Shown piece after piece: positions 1 through 9,084 of a DNA stretch of 64,000 bases. Origin of the DNA: Terriglobia bacterium (GTDB taxonomy: Bacteria; Acidobacteriota; Terriglobia; Bryobacterales; UBA6623); NCBI GenBank assembly GCA_009838515.1, contig VXRL01000044.1, forward strand, positions 32,439-96,438. The letters are read 5' to 3'. Positions within the stretch are counted from its first letter, which is position 1. Every line of letters begins with the position of its first letter. The notes under the pieces were generated by a model. That model saw nothing but the letters and a program-made list of their open reading frames with translations. It had not been told where the DNA came from and searched no databases. The translations under genes and the position numbers were made by a program.

Positions 1-2
1 TG

Positions 3-56
3 TGTGGGGGTCGTCGGGTGTACGTGGGCTTCATCGACGGCTACCTCTGGCTGTGA
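3..56 (+). CDS. C-terminal end of a truncated gene, function unknown
   Basis: Frame 3 is open from the window edge and closes with TGA at 54-56. The last residues read VYVGFIDGYLWL. The aromatic/hydrophobic composition looks like real protein, whereas the overlapping frame 2 gives an Arg-rich sequence typical of a shadow. Only 17 residues are visible, so no family can be named. It ends about 150 bases before the next gene on the same strand. Confidence 0.3.
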   Translation, partial: CGGRRVYVGFIDGYLWL

Positions 57-205
57 ATCAAGCGGGCCCCGCCCACGCCTCCAGCCCGGCCGAGCCGTCC
101 CCGGCAGGAGCCGGGGACTGGGCGGGAATTCCCGTGTGGCAGAATAGGGCGGCCTCGCCCGGCGGTCTCGTGAGGGGTGTCAGCTAGGGGCCAGGAGGAC
201 TCGAA

Positions 206-901
206 GTGAGCAACGTTCCTGAAGGAACTGGCGATGCGGCACAGGCAGGCGACGCCGGCTCGCAGGCTCCCGCCGGCAACGTGCTGAACGAGGCCGAGAA
301 GGAGAGAATCCGGTCCGAGGAGATCCACTCGGCTGAAGAGCGGAGGTATCGCGAGGATGTGCGTCGCGAGATCCGGCGGGAAGCGAGGGGAAGAACGACG
401 TGGGCTCGCGTCGTCGCCATGCTCCAGCTCGAACCCGGGATTTCGGATGAGATCGCATCGGATCCGAACAGCACGAACCAAGGCCTCCTTGTCGTGGCCG
501 TCGCAAACGCCGTGGCTTACCTGCTGCTCTTGCCGATCGTCGTGGTCACGATCCCGGTTTCGATCGCCTTCATTGCGATCAACGCCGGACTCTATAGCTT
601 GCTCTCGCGCCTCTTCGCGAGCGAAGTGCCGGAGTATTCCCATTGGTTCCGCGCGCTCCTGTATGCCACGGCTCCTTCGGCCTTGGGGATCGTCCCGATC
701 ATCGGTTCCCTCGTGGGGGGCATCTACGTGGTCGTGCTGAATGTCGTCGTGATCCGGGATCTGGCCCGGATCACAACCGGCGCAGCGATCGTCGTCTGGC
801 TTATTGTGCTGCTCTTGGCATTGATCGTGATCGCGGTCGCAGGTCTGTGGCTGGGTCTGGCTGCATTTCTTCAGCAGATGCCGACTGTCTTCAATTTCTA
901 A
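206..901 (+). CDS. Yip1-like integral membrane protein
   Basis: A 231-residue protein. The GTG start at 206 is preceded by a clear AGGAGG-type ribosome site at about 195-200. Residues 1-30 are polar; residues 30-75 are highly charged (Glu/Arg) and probably helical or coiled; from about residue 95 the chain is almost entirely hydrophobic, with roughly five membrane segments. The pattern of a cytosolic N-terminus and a C-terminal multi-pass block, including an APSALGIVPIIGSLVG segment, resembles the YIP1 family. Bacterial members have no settled function. It appears monocistronic. The family call is moderate; the membrane topology is clear from sequence. Confidence 0.6.
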   Translation: MSNVPEGTGDAAQAGDAGSQAPAGNVLNEAEKERIRSEEIHSAEERRYREDVRREIRREARGRTTWARVVAMLQLEPGISDEIASDPNSTNQGLLVVAVANAVAYLLLLPIVVVTIPVSIAFIAINAGLYSLLSRLFASEVPEYSHWFRALLYATAPSALGIVPIIGSLVGGIYVVVLNVVVIRDLARITTGAAIVVWLIVLLLALIVIAVAGLWLGLAAFLQQMPTVFNF

Positions 902-1053
902 AGGCGCGACCAGTGCCGCTGCTCGCGGCTCCAGCTCGCCAGCGCCCCCGTCTCCAAGGGCTCTCCCTTCCGCGAGTCGGCCGTCACCTCATCGTTTGCC
1001 TCGGCCAACACGTCGAGGCTTCGATACAGCGTGACTCTTATATGAATCCGCAC
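898..1053 (-). CDS. possible small charged protein, unknown
   Basis: A 51-residue frame on the minus strand fills most of the gap between the Yip1-like gene and iolE and converges on the former, overlapping its stop by a few bases. It reads as a plausible soluble peptide (SLDVLAEANDEV, ASWSREQRHW) with GC-rich third positions. The proposed GTG start has no good ribosome site, and the frame stays open further upstream inside iolE antisense. It may be chance in GC-rich DNA. Confidence 0.25.
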   Translation of the reverse strand: MRIHIRVTLYRSLDVLAEANDEVTADSRKGEPLETGALASWSREQRHWSRL

Positions 1054-1118
1054 CTCTTCGTGTTCCTGCGCTACGCTGCGGGACGACTCTTCCAACCGTA
1101 TTACCCTCGGTACAGGCC

Positions 1119-2015
1119 ATGTCCATTGCAATCGGCAACGCACCCTGCTCATGGGGCGTCGAGTTTCCCGACGCAGCGTCGAATCCACCTTGGCAGCAGG
1201 TGTTCGACGAAGCCAGCCAAGCCGGGTATTCCGGCATCGAACTCGGACCGGTCGGCTATGTTCCCGAAGACCCGTCCCTGCTAGCGGACAATCTGGCCGA
1301 GCGCGGCCTCGTGCTGACGGCCGGAGTGGTGTTCCGCCCATTCCACCAGGCCGATGCCTGGGAGGAGTTGCAGCAGGCGGTTCATCGCACCTGCCGCATG
1401 CTCGAGCCCTTGGGCGCCCAGCAGGTGGTCTTCATCGATAGCCTGTCGCCCGTGCGCTCGAGCTACGCGGGGGATCCCGTCCGAGCGCCGCGCCTCGAGC
1501 CGGTCGAGCTCTCCGGTCTTCACGAACGCATTCGCACATCTGCCCGCATTGTCCGGGAAGAGTACGGCTTGACCGCGTGCATGCATGCCCACGCGGGCGG
1601 CTGCGTGGAATTCGCGGACGAACTCGATCAGGTCATGGACTCGATCGACGAGCGGCTGCTCGCCCTGTGCCTCGATACGGGCCACTCGCTGTACGCCGGT
1701 TTCGACCCGGTCGCCACCTTCCGGCGCTATGCCGCCCGCACCACCTATGTCCATGTCAAGGATCTCGACACTCGCATCCTTCGGCAGAGCGTCGAAGGCC
1801 GAATCGGATTCTACGAGGCCTGCAACCGAGGCGTGTTTTGCCAATTGGGAAGTGGCGATGTGGATTTTGCGGCGCTCAAACTCGCCTTGGAAGAGGCTGG
1901 CTACGAAGGATGGGGAACGGTCGAGCAAGATCGCGGCCCTGATACGAAGACTTCCGCGCTCGAGGATGCCCAAGCCAACATCGCGTTCCTGCGGGCCGTC
2001 AAGCTGGCCGCCTAG
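1119..2015 (+). CDS. iolE: inosose dehydratase (IolE-type sugar isomerase/epimerase)
   Basis: A 298-residue AP-endonuclease-2-like TIM barrel. The N-terminus MSIAIGNAPCSWGVEF is characteristic of IolE, which dehydrates 2-keto-myo-inositol to the trihydroxycyclohexane-dione used by IolD. Expected metal and substrate residues are visible: the histidines in MHAHAGG (about residue 155), the Asp/His of LCLDTGHS (about 185), the histidine of TYVHVKD, and the late Glu of GTVEQDRG. Length is normal for the family. It converges on the symporter gene (stops 7 bp apart), and iolD lies just beyond. The start has no obvious Shine-Dalgarno sequence. Confidence 0.85.
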   Translation: MSIAIGNAPCSWGVEFPDAASNPPWQQVFDEASQAGYSGIELGPVGYVPEDPSLLADNLAERGLVLTAGVVFRPFHQADAWEELQQAVHRTCRMLEPLGAQQVVFIDSLSPVRSSYAGDPVRAPRLEPVELSGLHERIRTSARIVREEYGLTACMHAHAGGCVEFADELDQVMDSIDERLLALCLDTGHSLYAGFDPVATFRRYAARTTYVHVKDLDTRILRQSVEGRIGFYEACNRGVFCQLGSGDVDFAALKLALEEAGYEGWGTVEQDRGPDTKTSALEDAQANIAFLRAVKLAA

Positions 2016-2021
2016 CCGCGC

Positions 2022-3644
2022 TCACTGCGCTAGCAGGACATAGCACGCGATCGTGGCGAAGCAAACGAACCCGCCCATGGCCTTGGCATGCTTCCAAGGT
2101 GTCATGTCGACCCGGGCCGCAGCTAGCTCTCGATGGCGGCTATGCGCCGGCCGAAGTCGGCTGACGGCCAGCATGAAGGCAACGACGACGACGAACACAA
2201 TGCCGAGAAAGTGGAGGAAGTGGATCTCGTCGGCAGTGCCGAACAGGCCTTGCATGAACGCTTGTACCGGGTCGTCGAACGTGAAAACGAGCAGGAAAAA
2301 CAGCGCCGGACCACCCACGAGGCTGGCCTTGGCGGAGAATGCGGACACCTTGGGGTACAGCATCCCTAGCAGGATGACGGCCAGCATCGGGCCGAAGACG
2401 GTTGCGTTGATCCGCTGGAGGTAGTTGTACAGGCTGCCGGAAGTGTCGAGCATGGGCGCGATGAGCATGGCGCCTATGGCCAGCACGACGCTGCATGTGC
2501 GCCCGGCCACCACGAACTGGCGCTGCGATGCGTCCGGACGGATGATCGCACCGTAGATGTCACGGCAGAACAGCGTTGCCGACGAGTTCAGGACGCTGTT
2601 GAATGTGCTGAGCACCGCGCCCACCATTACGGCGGCGAAAAAGCCTCCGAGCCAGTCTGGCAGGACCGCCTTTACCAGCGTCGGATACGCCAGCATGTAA
2701 TCCTCGGGGCCCAGCGTGTCCTTGAACATGTGATAAGCGATCACGCCAGGCAGCACGATCACCAGCGGGCCGAGCAGCTTGAAGCAGGCCGCGATCAGCA
2801 TGCCTTTCTGGCCTTCCTTGAGATTCTTCGCGCCGAGCCCGCGCTGCAGGATCTGCTGCCCGGCGCACCAGAAGAAGATCTGGTTGACAACCATTCCCGT
2901 GAACAGGACGCCGAACGGCAGGAAAGAGCCCGGCTCATCGCCGGTGATGTCGAACTTCGGCTGCTCCGCCACATACACTGTCGCCAGACCGCTCAAGGGG
3001 TTGCCTTCGCCGATCTGGACCAGCGCCAGCAACGGGACCAGCATGCCCGCGATCAAGAAGCCGACCCCGTTGACGGTGTCCGATATGGCGACCGCCTTGA
3101 GGCCGCCGAAGATCGCGTACAGCGATCCAAGCGTGCCCACACCCCACACCACGAGCCAGGTGACCTGTGTCTGGCTGAGCCCGAAAACCTCCTGCAGGCC
3201 GAACAGGCTGTCGATACCGCTGGCCCCGAAGAGCAGCACGACCGGAAGGATCGCCAGAACGTACGAGAACAGGAACAGAGAGGCCGCGATGACTCCGGTG
3301 TCTCGGTCGTAGCGCGAGGAGAGGTATTCGGGGATAGTCGACAGCCCCATGCGCAGGAAGCGCGGCAGGAAGTACAGCGCCGTGCCCACCATTGCCAGAG
3401 CCGCGGTGGTTTCCCAAGCCGTGACCGCGATGGTGTGGTTGAAGGCGTCGCCGTTGAGGCCGATGAGATGCTCGGTAGACAGATTGGTCAGCATCAGCGA
3501 CCCGGCGATGACCCATCCGGTCAGGCTGCGACCGCCTAGGAAGTACGCATCCCAAGTGGTCATGCGATCGTGCCGTGTCCGGGCGTAAGAGATCGCCGCA
3601 ACCAGCAGCGTGAATCCCAAGAACGAGGTGAGCGTTACTAGCAC
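2022..3644 (-). CDS. SSS-family sodium:solute symporter (probable inositol/sugar uptake)
   Basis: A 540-residue multi-pass inner-membrane protein with about 13 or 14 hydrophobic segments. Typical solute:sodium symporter features are GGRSLTGWVIAGSLMLTNLS near residue 40, then STIPEYLSSRYDRDTG, and YAIFGGLKAVAISDTVNG. It begins with GTG. It lies 54 bp downstream of iolD on the same strand, so co-transcription is likely and inositol or a related polyol is the most reasonable substrate; sequence alone does not fix the substrate. A sodium-driven importer fits the Na+-NQR encoded later in the window. Confidence 0.8.
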   Translation of the reverse strand: MLVTLTSFLGFTLLVAAISYARTRHDRMTTWDAYFLGGRSLTGWVIAGSLMLTNLSTEHLIGLNGDAFNHTIAVTAWETTAALAMVGTALYFLPRFLRMGLSTIPEYLSSRYDRDTGVIAASLFLFSYVLAILPVVLLFGASGIDSLFGLQEVFGLSQTQVTWLVVWGVGTLGSLYAIFGGLKAVAISDTVNGVGFLIAGMLVPLLALVQIGEGNPLSGLATVYVAEQPKFDITGDEPGSFLPFGVLFTGMVVNQIFFWCAGQQILQRGLGAKNLKEGQKGMLIAACFKLLGPLVIVLPGVIAYHMFKDTLGPEDYMLAYPTLVKAVLPDWLGGFFAAVMVGAVLSTFNSVLNSSATLFCRDIYGAIIRPDASQRQFVVAGRTCSVVLAIGAMLIAPMLDTSGSLYNYLQRINATVFGPMLAVILLGMLYPKVSAFSAKASLVGGPALFFLLVFTFDDPVQAFMQGLFGTADEIHFLHFLGIVFVVVVAFMLAVSRLRPAHSRHRELAAARVDMTPWKHAKAMGGFVCFATIACYVLLAQ

Positions 3645-3697
3645 CGACAGAAGTCCCCCGACTCTTCCAACTATGGCCTAGCCATGCGAGGCCGGCG

Positions 3698-5551
3698 CTA
3701 CAGGTAGTCCCGCTCTTTGCTGCGGCCGGCCAGCCATTGGTCGCGGGCGTCGCTCACGGCGGACACCTCGGAAACCTCGGCGATCGGCACGTCCCACCAC
3801 GACTCATAGGCAGGCACGCGCACATTGCGGTCCGTTTGGACCACCACCACAGTGGTGCGGTCATGGCCTTCCATGGCCCTTAGCGCGTCCTTGAGTTCCT
3901 CTGTGGTGTTGGCCCGGCAGGCGACCGCGCCCAAGCTGCGCGCGTTCTCGACGAAGTCGACGCCTATGAGCTGGCCGCTGAGATCGCCGTTGTTGCGCAC
4001 GCGGTAGTGCGTGCCGAAGCCTTCGTTGCCGCAGGCCTCGCTCAAGCTGCCGATGCTGGCGAACCCGTGGTTGTCGACAACCACGATGCGCAGTTGCTCG
4101 CCCTCTTGAATCGACGTGGCGATCTCTTGCGCCATCATCAGGTACGAGCCATCGCCGACCATAACGTAAACTTGCCGGTCCGGCTCGGCCATCTTGATGC
4201 CCAAGCCGGCGGCAACTTCATAGCCCATCGTGGAGTAGCCATACTCCATGTGATAGGTGTTTGGGCTCTTGGTCCGCCACAGCTTGTGCATGTCGCCTGG
4301 CATGCTGCCCGCCGCGCATACGACGACGTCGCGCTCGCCTGCGACTTCATTGACCGCTCCGATCACCTCGCCCTGGCTGAGCAGCGGACTGTGGCCCAGG
4401 CTGTAGATGCGATCCACTTCCTGCTCCCAAAACTCGCGGTACTCGCGAATCCGGGCAGCGTAACCTGACGGCACCCTGTAGTCCGAGACCAGAATGGCCA
4501 GTTCCTCGAGGGCAGACTTCGCGTCGGCCACTAGGGGGAGGGCAGCGTGCTTGAAGGCGTCGAACTCGGCCACGTTGATGTTCAGAAAGCGCACCTCGGG
4601 GTTTTGGAAGGCCGTCTTGGACGCGCTTGTGAAATCGGTGTAGCGGGTTCCGATGCCGATGACCAAATCGGCTTCGCGGGCTAGGACGTTCGCGCCTGGC
4701 GTCCCGCTCACGCCCATCGCGCCGAGCGCCTGTCCGTGGTCGAAGCGCAGCGCTCCCTTGCCTGACTGGGTCTCGGCTACGGGGATCCCAGTGGCCGCCG
4801 CGAAGTCGGCCAATGTCGCGCAGGCCTCGCTATACAGCACGCCGCCGCCAGCGACGATCAGGGGGGCCTGAGCGGCGCGAATCCAGCGCGCGGCCTCGTC
4901 CATCAGCTTGGCGTCGCCGCGTTGCCTCGAGATCTGCCAGACCCGCTCGCGGAACAGCGCTTCCGGGTAATCGAAGGCCTCCGCCTGCACGTCCTGGGGC
5001 ATGCCGAGCGTCACCGCACCGGTCTCGGTGGGAGAGGTCAGCACGCGCATCGCCTCGGGCAGCGCGGTCACGATCTGCTCGGGCCGCTGGATGCGATCCC
5101 AGTAGCGCGAGACAGGCCGGAAACAGTCGTTCACAGACACATCCTGCGTCTGCGGCGACTCGACCTGCTGCAGAACCGGGGCGACATTGCGCCTGGCGAA
5201 GATGTCGCCCGGCAGGAGCAGCACCGGCAGCCGATTGACCGTGGCGGCGGCGGCGCCGGTGACCATATTGGTGGCACCCGGTCCGATGGAGGTGGTGCAA
5301 GCCAGAGCGCGCAGTCGGTTGGAAACCTTGGCATAGCCCGCGGCGGTGTGCACCATTGCCTGCTCGTTTCGGCACAGGAAATACGGGAACGACTTGTCTT
5401 GGTGCAGCGCTTGTCCCAGTCCGGCTACGTTGCCGTGGCCGAAGATGCCGAAGCAGCCCCCGAAAAAGCGGTGGCGCTGGCCATCGCGCTCCACGTACTG
5501 CTGCTTGAGAAACTCGATCGTGGCCTGTGCCATCGTCAAGCGTCGCGTCAT
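3698..5551 (-). CDS. iolD: 3D-(3,5/4)-trihydroxycyclohexane-1,2-dione hydrolase
   Basis: A 617-residue thiamine-diphosphate enzyme. The N-terminus (MAQATIEFLKQQYVERDG, then FFGGCFGIFGHGNVAGLGQAL) is diagnostic for IolD, which opens the ring of the IolE product. The central domain follows, and the C-terminal cofactor motif is GDGSYLMMAQEI followed by VVDNHGFASIG. Length matches the family. The start is preceded by a GAGGAG ribosome site. It sits between the DUF5060 gene (76 bp upstream) and the symporter (54 bp downstream). The dehydrogenase, isomerase, kinase and aldolase of the pathway (iolG, B, C, J) are not in this window. Confidence 0.92.
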   Translation of the reverse strand: MTRRLTMAQATIEFLKQQYVERDGQRHRFFGGCFGIFGHGNVAGLGQALHQDKSFPYFLCRNEQAMVHTAAGYAKVSNRLRALACTTSIGPGATNMVTGAAAATVNRLPVLLLPGDIFARRNVAPVLQQVESPQTQDVSVNDCFRPVSRYWDRIQRPEQIVTALPEAMRVLTSPTETGAVTLGMPQDVQAEAFDYPEALFRERVWQISRQRGDAKLMDEAARWIRAAQAPLIVAGGGVLYSEACATLADFAAATGIPVAETQSGKGALRFDHGQALGAMGVSGTPGANVLAREADLVIGIGTRYTDFTSASKTAFQNPEVRFLNINVAEFDAFKHAALPLVADAKSALEELAILVSDYRVPSGYAARIREYREFWEQEVDRIYSLGHSPLLSQGEVIGAVNEVAGERDVVVCAAGSMPGDMHKLWRTKSPNTYHMEYGYSTMGYEVAAGLGIKMAEPDRQVYVMVGDGSYLMMAQEIATSIQEGEQLRIVVVDNHGFASIGSLSEACGNEGFGTHYRVRNNGDLSGQLIGVDFVENARSLGAVACRANTTEELKDALRAMEGHDRTTVVVVQTDRNVRVPAYESWWDVPIAEVSEVSAVSDARDQWLAGRSKERDYL

Positions 5552-5568
5552 TGATCCACTCCTCGGTA

Positions 5569-5592
5569 GCGAGCGGGCGTCGATCCGCTCGC
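5569..5592. repeat. inverted repeat between the DUF5060 gene and iolD
   Basis: A perfect 8-bp stem (GCGAGCGG/CCGCTCGC) encloses an 8-base loop in the 76-bp gap. On the minus strand it follows the DUF5060 stop and precedes the iolD ribosome site. There is no T-run, so it is more likely an mRNA-processing or attenuating hairpin, or an operator, than a strong terminator. Confidence 0.4.
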
Positions 5593-5627
5593 GACGGTCA
5601 CCTGCAACATCGTACAGCCTCGCCGCG

Positions 5628-7472
5628 CTACTGATCCGCCAGCTTCTCCAGCAACGCCACCCAGTCCTGGCCGGGATGGCTCGGCGGCGACAGCTGGACC
5701 CGGCCGTCGCTTCTCATCAGCATCTCGCCAACCTCGACGGTGGGGCTGGTGCCCACCTGCAGGTCGCCGCCGTTGCGCGGGTCGTACCACCGCAGGCGGT
5801 ACTTGCCCGGGGCGACGTTGATCTGGGTGCGGCCCGAAGCTTCGGGAAGATAGACGGCGTAGATCTGGCCTTCCTTGGCGAACACAAAAGCCTTCTCGCC
5901 GACCACCAGGTCGTTGGCCGGCCACATCTCCCAGAACGGTAGGTGCTCTTGGAAGAACTCGAGGGCATAGCGGGTCTGGTCCCACATCGTGTCCCGGGAG
6001 CGCCAATCCTCGCAGTTGAGATCCATGTGCGCGTACTGGTAGCCGAAATACCACTCCACGCCCGAGCCGCCCCCCATCAAGTTGCCCCACAAGGCGTGCT
6101 TGCGCGGCTTGTCGTGCTGGGGGTCGTCGGCATCCGGCACCACTCCCACGGAGGCCGGGGTCTGTTCGTCGTGAAAGATCGCCCAGGGGGCGCCGGCAGC
6201 CGCCGAGCGCATGCGCAGCATGACCGCCTCGTGGTTCGAGTCCTCCATGCGGCCTTGGATCGAGGTTGCGGAGAACAGGCTCGAGCCGATCAGGCTTGTG
6301 TAGGTGCGCAGGCTGCGCGTGTTGTGGGTATGGACCGTGATGGCGTGGTTGTTGGGGTCGACGCTGCGGATGTAGCCCGCGATCGCCAGGCGGTCGCGGT
6401 GGGGCGTGTCGTTTTCTTCGCCAAGGTTCCAGACGATGGCGAGATGGTGGCCGAAGCGCGCCGCCAGTTCCCTCAAGTAGAGCTTGCGAACGTCGTGCAA
6501 GGCGGGGCTGCCGCCCAGCTCTTCGTCATTCTCGGTCTCTTGGATGACCAGATGCATGGCGATGCCGAGTCGCTCCATGTGCGCGAAGACGATGTCCCAC
6601 TGGGCCAGCTTCGAGACATCGAACCGGTCCCGGACTTCGGGGCCGGTCCAGACCCAAGTGTCCTTGCCATCGCCGCCATCGAGGTTATAGGTCATGAAGT
6701 AGACGCTGTTCATGCCCTTGGAAGCGAGATAGTTCAGCGCTCCGATGATGTTCTTGCCCTTGCCACCCTGCCACGTCGGGTCACCTTGCTTCCAGTCCTG
6801 GGCGTGAGGCTCGTAGCGATGCAAGAAGGAACCGGTATCGGTCGAGACACCGCCGTGGGCCGCCGTGTCGGCTGTGCCGTCGAACTCGAAGTAGCCGAGG
6901 AAGTTCTCCGGCGAGTCCGCCCCGCCCTTGAGGAAGCGGTCTCCGTTGCCGAACCTGAGATAGTGCCCGTCCGAGGGCGTCAGGAACCCCTTCGCGGCAA
7001 AGCCCGGGGCGTCCCCGGGCGCGGCGGCGACCACGATCGAGCCAGAGTCTCCGTCGAAGGCAGTCGACTCCCCGGTAGAGTCACTGATCGCCACTCCCGG
7101 TCCGGACCGAAACTCCGCCCTCCAGACCCATTCGCCAGCGAGCGGAGGCGTGAAGCGAACTCGCCACTTATTGCCCGCCGTAGCAGAGGATTCCGCGGCA
7201 TCTCCATCCGCGGCGAAGAATCCGGGCACGACGCGGCTCTCGCCAGACGCCTGGTGCGCGAAAGAGACACTCAGGCGGTAGTCGAGAAAGGGGTTTGGCG
7301 TGGCGTCCTCGGAAGATTCCGGGCCATCGAACGTCAGCGTCACGGGCTGCCAGCGCACCGGGCTCTCGGGAGCGATCTCAACCGCTGCGGCAAGCGTCGC
7401 AGCACAGAGCAGCGATACAGTCATGCTGCGAATGAACCGGACCGTGACAGTTCTAAGGGCGTGGTTGCGCAT
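5628..7472 (-). CDS. secreted DUF5060-containing glycoside-hydrolase-like protein
   Basis: A 614-residue exported protein. The N-terminus is a signal peptide ending near LAAAVEIAP. Residues 35-140 form a DUF5060-type beta-sandwich (FTPPLAGEWVWRAEFRSG). A TIM-barrel catalytic region follows: NSVYFMTYNLDGGDGKD at about 260, then IVWNLGEENDT with a probable acid/base Glu at about 350. A C-terminal putative collagen-binding or carbohydrate-binding module contains RLRWYDPRNGGD. Related proteins act on plant or algal side-chain sugars, but this one's substrate is unknown. It is the first gene of the iolD-symporter strand, suggesting release of a cyclitol-containing or other sugar for that pathway. 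Confidence 0.72.
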   Translation of the reverse strand: MRNHALRTVTVRFIRSMTVSLLCAATLAAAVEIAPESPVRWQPVTLTFDGPESSEDATPNPFLDYRLSVSFAHQASGESRVVPGFFAADGDAAESSATAGNKWRVRFTPPLAGEWVWRAEFRSGPGVAISDSTGESTAFDGDSGSIVVAAAPGDAPGFAAKGFLTPSDGHYLRFGNGDRFLKGGADSPENFLGYFEFDGTADTAAHGGVSTDTGSFLHRYEPHAQDWKQGDPTWQGGKGKNIIGALNYLASKGMNSVYFMTYNLDGGDGKDTWVWTGPEVRDRFDVSKLAQWDIVFAHMERLGIAMHLVIQETENDEELGGSPALHDVRKLYLRELAARFGHHLAIVWNLGEENDTPHRDRLAIAGYIRSVDPNNHAITVHTHNTRSLRTYTSLIGSSLFSATSIQGRMEDSNHEAVMLRMRSAAAGAPWAIFHDEQTPASVGVVPDADDPQHDKPRKHALWGNLMGGGSGVEWYFGYQYAHMDLNCEDWRSRDTMWDQTRYALEFFQEHLPFWEMWPANDLVVGEKAFVFAKEGQIYAVYLPEASGRTQINVAPGKYRLRWYDPRNGGDLQVGTSPTVEVGEMLMRSDGRVQLSPPSHPGQDWVALLEKLADQ

Positions 7473-7656
7473 GGTTTCCTCCGAGCCGGACTACGTGCAG
7501 CCCGCCGGACACAGCGCGGGCAGCCGAGTCCGTAATCCACGGTAGCAACAATCTATCGGCGCAAAGGGTCAATCCCTCGACGGTAGGATGGCGGCTCGGC
7601 TTGCGATCCGCGCCTGCTGCACCTGAGTCAGCGACCGCGGCGGTAGGCTAGATACG

Positions 7657-9084
7657 ATGCGATCAGATGGCCACCAGTCGTTGATGATCAGAATCGCCCC
7701 GGCGCTCGCGGCCATTTCCTTGGCATGCGGCGTCGAACCCGCCCCCGCGGAAATCGAGCGACCGAACCTCGTCCTTATCCTTGTGGACGACCTAGGCTGG
7801 AACGATGTCGGCTTCAATGGCGACGAATTCTATGAAACGCCTCATCTAGACCGCCTGGCGCGAGAGGGGATGATCTTCGCCAACGCCTACACCAGCGGGC
7901 CAAATTGCGCCCCGACGCGGGCTAGCTTGATCTCCGGCATGTACCCACCGCGCCATATGGTCTACACACCGGGCGGCAAGTCCAAGATCGACCCTCGCAA
8001 AATGAGGCTCTGGGTCCCGGTTCAGCAGCGCTTCTGGGAGCGGACTGGTGTCACCGATCCGATACCGGATGCCTTCGAGGTCCGGCAGGCTTTGGACCCG
8101 AGTGTGGTCAGCATCGCCGAAGTGCTCAAACAGGCCGGATACGCGACTGCCCGGCTTGGGAAGTGGCATGTCGGGCCCGACAAGCAGGGATTCGACCTGA
8201 GCAGCAGCGACGGCAAACCCGGTACCGAGAAGAACCACTACAACGATCCCAACGTGAGTTTTGATCTTACCGACGTGAGCATTGATTTCATCAAGGAAAA
8301 TCGCCACCAGCCATTCTTCCTCTACCTCTCGCATTGGGATGTCCACGGTCCGCTCGTTGCCCGCCGCAATCTGGTCGCGAAGTACGAAGAGAAGCTCGCG
8401 TCGTGGACGAAGAACGAGAATCCGTACAATCCGACCTACGCGGCCATGGTCGAGGCAGTCGACACCAGTGTTGGCGGCATCGTCAAGGCGCTGGAGGAAT
8501 TCAGCCTCGCTGAGAAGACTCTGGTCATCTTCTCGTCCGACAACGGCGGCACCAGGGTTTCGATCAACCAGCCCCTGCGCGGGGTCAAGGGCTCCCTCTA
8601 CGAAGGAGGCGTCCGCGCACCGACCTGCATGAGGTGGTCAGGCGTGATCGCAGCAGGGACCAAGTCGCTAACCCCAATTACGAGCGTCGATTTCCTGCCG
8701 ACATTCGCCGAGCTGGCGGGCGTTTCCTTGCCTGCGGGCCAGCCGGTCGATGGCGAGAGCTTCGCGCCGCTGCTCAGGGGACGCCCTGCGCTGGACGATC
8801 GTGCGATTTTCTGGCACTATCCGCTGTATCTGGCGGGTCGCGCGACTCCCGCAAGCGCCATTCGAAAAGGCGACTGGAAACTGATTGAGTTCTTTGAGGA
8901 CGGACGCTTGGAGTTGTACAACACTGCGACCGACATCAGCGAAGCCACAAACCTGGCGGAGGCCATGCCCGCAAAGGCCAGCGCACTGCACCAGGAGCTC
9001 ATCGCTTGGCGCGATGCTACGGATGCAGTGGAACCGCGCGAGCCGAATCCCTACTACAGCGAAACTAGAGAACCTGTGCCCTGA
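7657..9084 (+). CDS. exported type I sulfatase
   Basis: About 475 residues. A hydrophobic leader (MIRIAPALAAISLACG) is followed by the sulfatase opening NLVLILVDDLGWNDVGFNG with metal-binding Asp pairs. The active-site motif is CAPTR near residue 84 (C-x-P-T-R), whose Cys must become formylglycine. Further motifs are RLGKWHVG and SSDNGGTR, as expected for the alkaline-phosphatase-like fold. It probably removes sulfate esters from glycans in the periplasm. The ATG at 7684, which begins directly at the signal peptide, is an alternative and perhaps better start; a TACGAT -10-like box lies at 7653-7658. No sulfatase-maturing enzyme is present in the window. Confidence 0.85.
   Translation: MRSDGHQSLMIRIAPALAAISLACGVEPAPAEIERPNLVLILVDDLGWNDVGFNGDEFYETPHLDRLAREGMIFANAYTSGPNCAPTRASLISGMYPPRHMVYTPGGKSKIDPRKMRLWVPVQQRFWERTGVTDPIPDAFEVRQALDPSVVSIAEVLKQAGYATARLGKWHVGPDKQGFDLSSSDGKPGTEKNHYNDPNVSFDLTDVSIDFIKENRHQPFFLYLSHWDVHGPLVARRNLVAKYEEKLASWTKNENPYNPTYAAMVEAVDTSVGGIVKALEEFSLAEKTLVIFSSDNGGTRVSINQPLRGVKGSLYEGGVRAPTCMRWSGVIAAGTKSLTPITSVDFLPTFAELAGVSLPAGQPVDGESFAPLLRGRPALDDRAIFWHYPLYLAGRATPASAIRKGDWKLIEFFEDGRLELYNTATDISEATNLAEAMPAKASALHQELIAWRDATDAVEPREPNPYYSETREPVP

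Noticed and set aside
5943..7535. 530-codon open frame antisense to the DUF5060 gene
   Set aside because: Composition is that of a GC-rich shadow, with no domain motif; the opposite strand has a signal peptide and recognisable domains.
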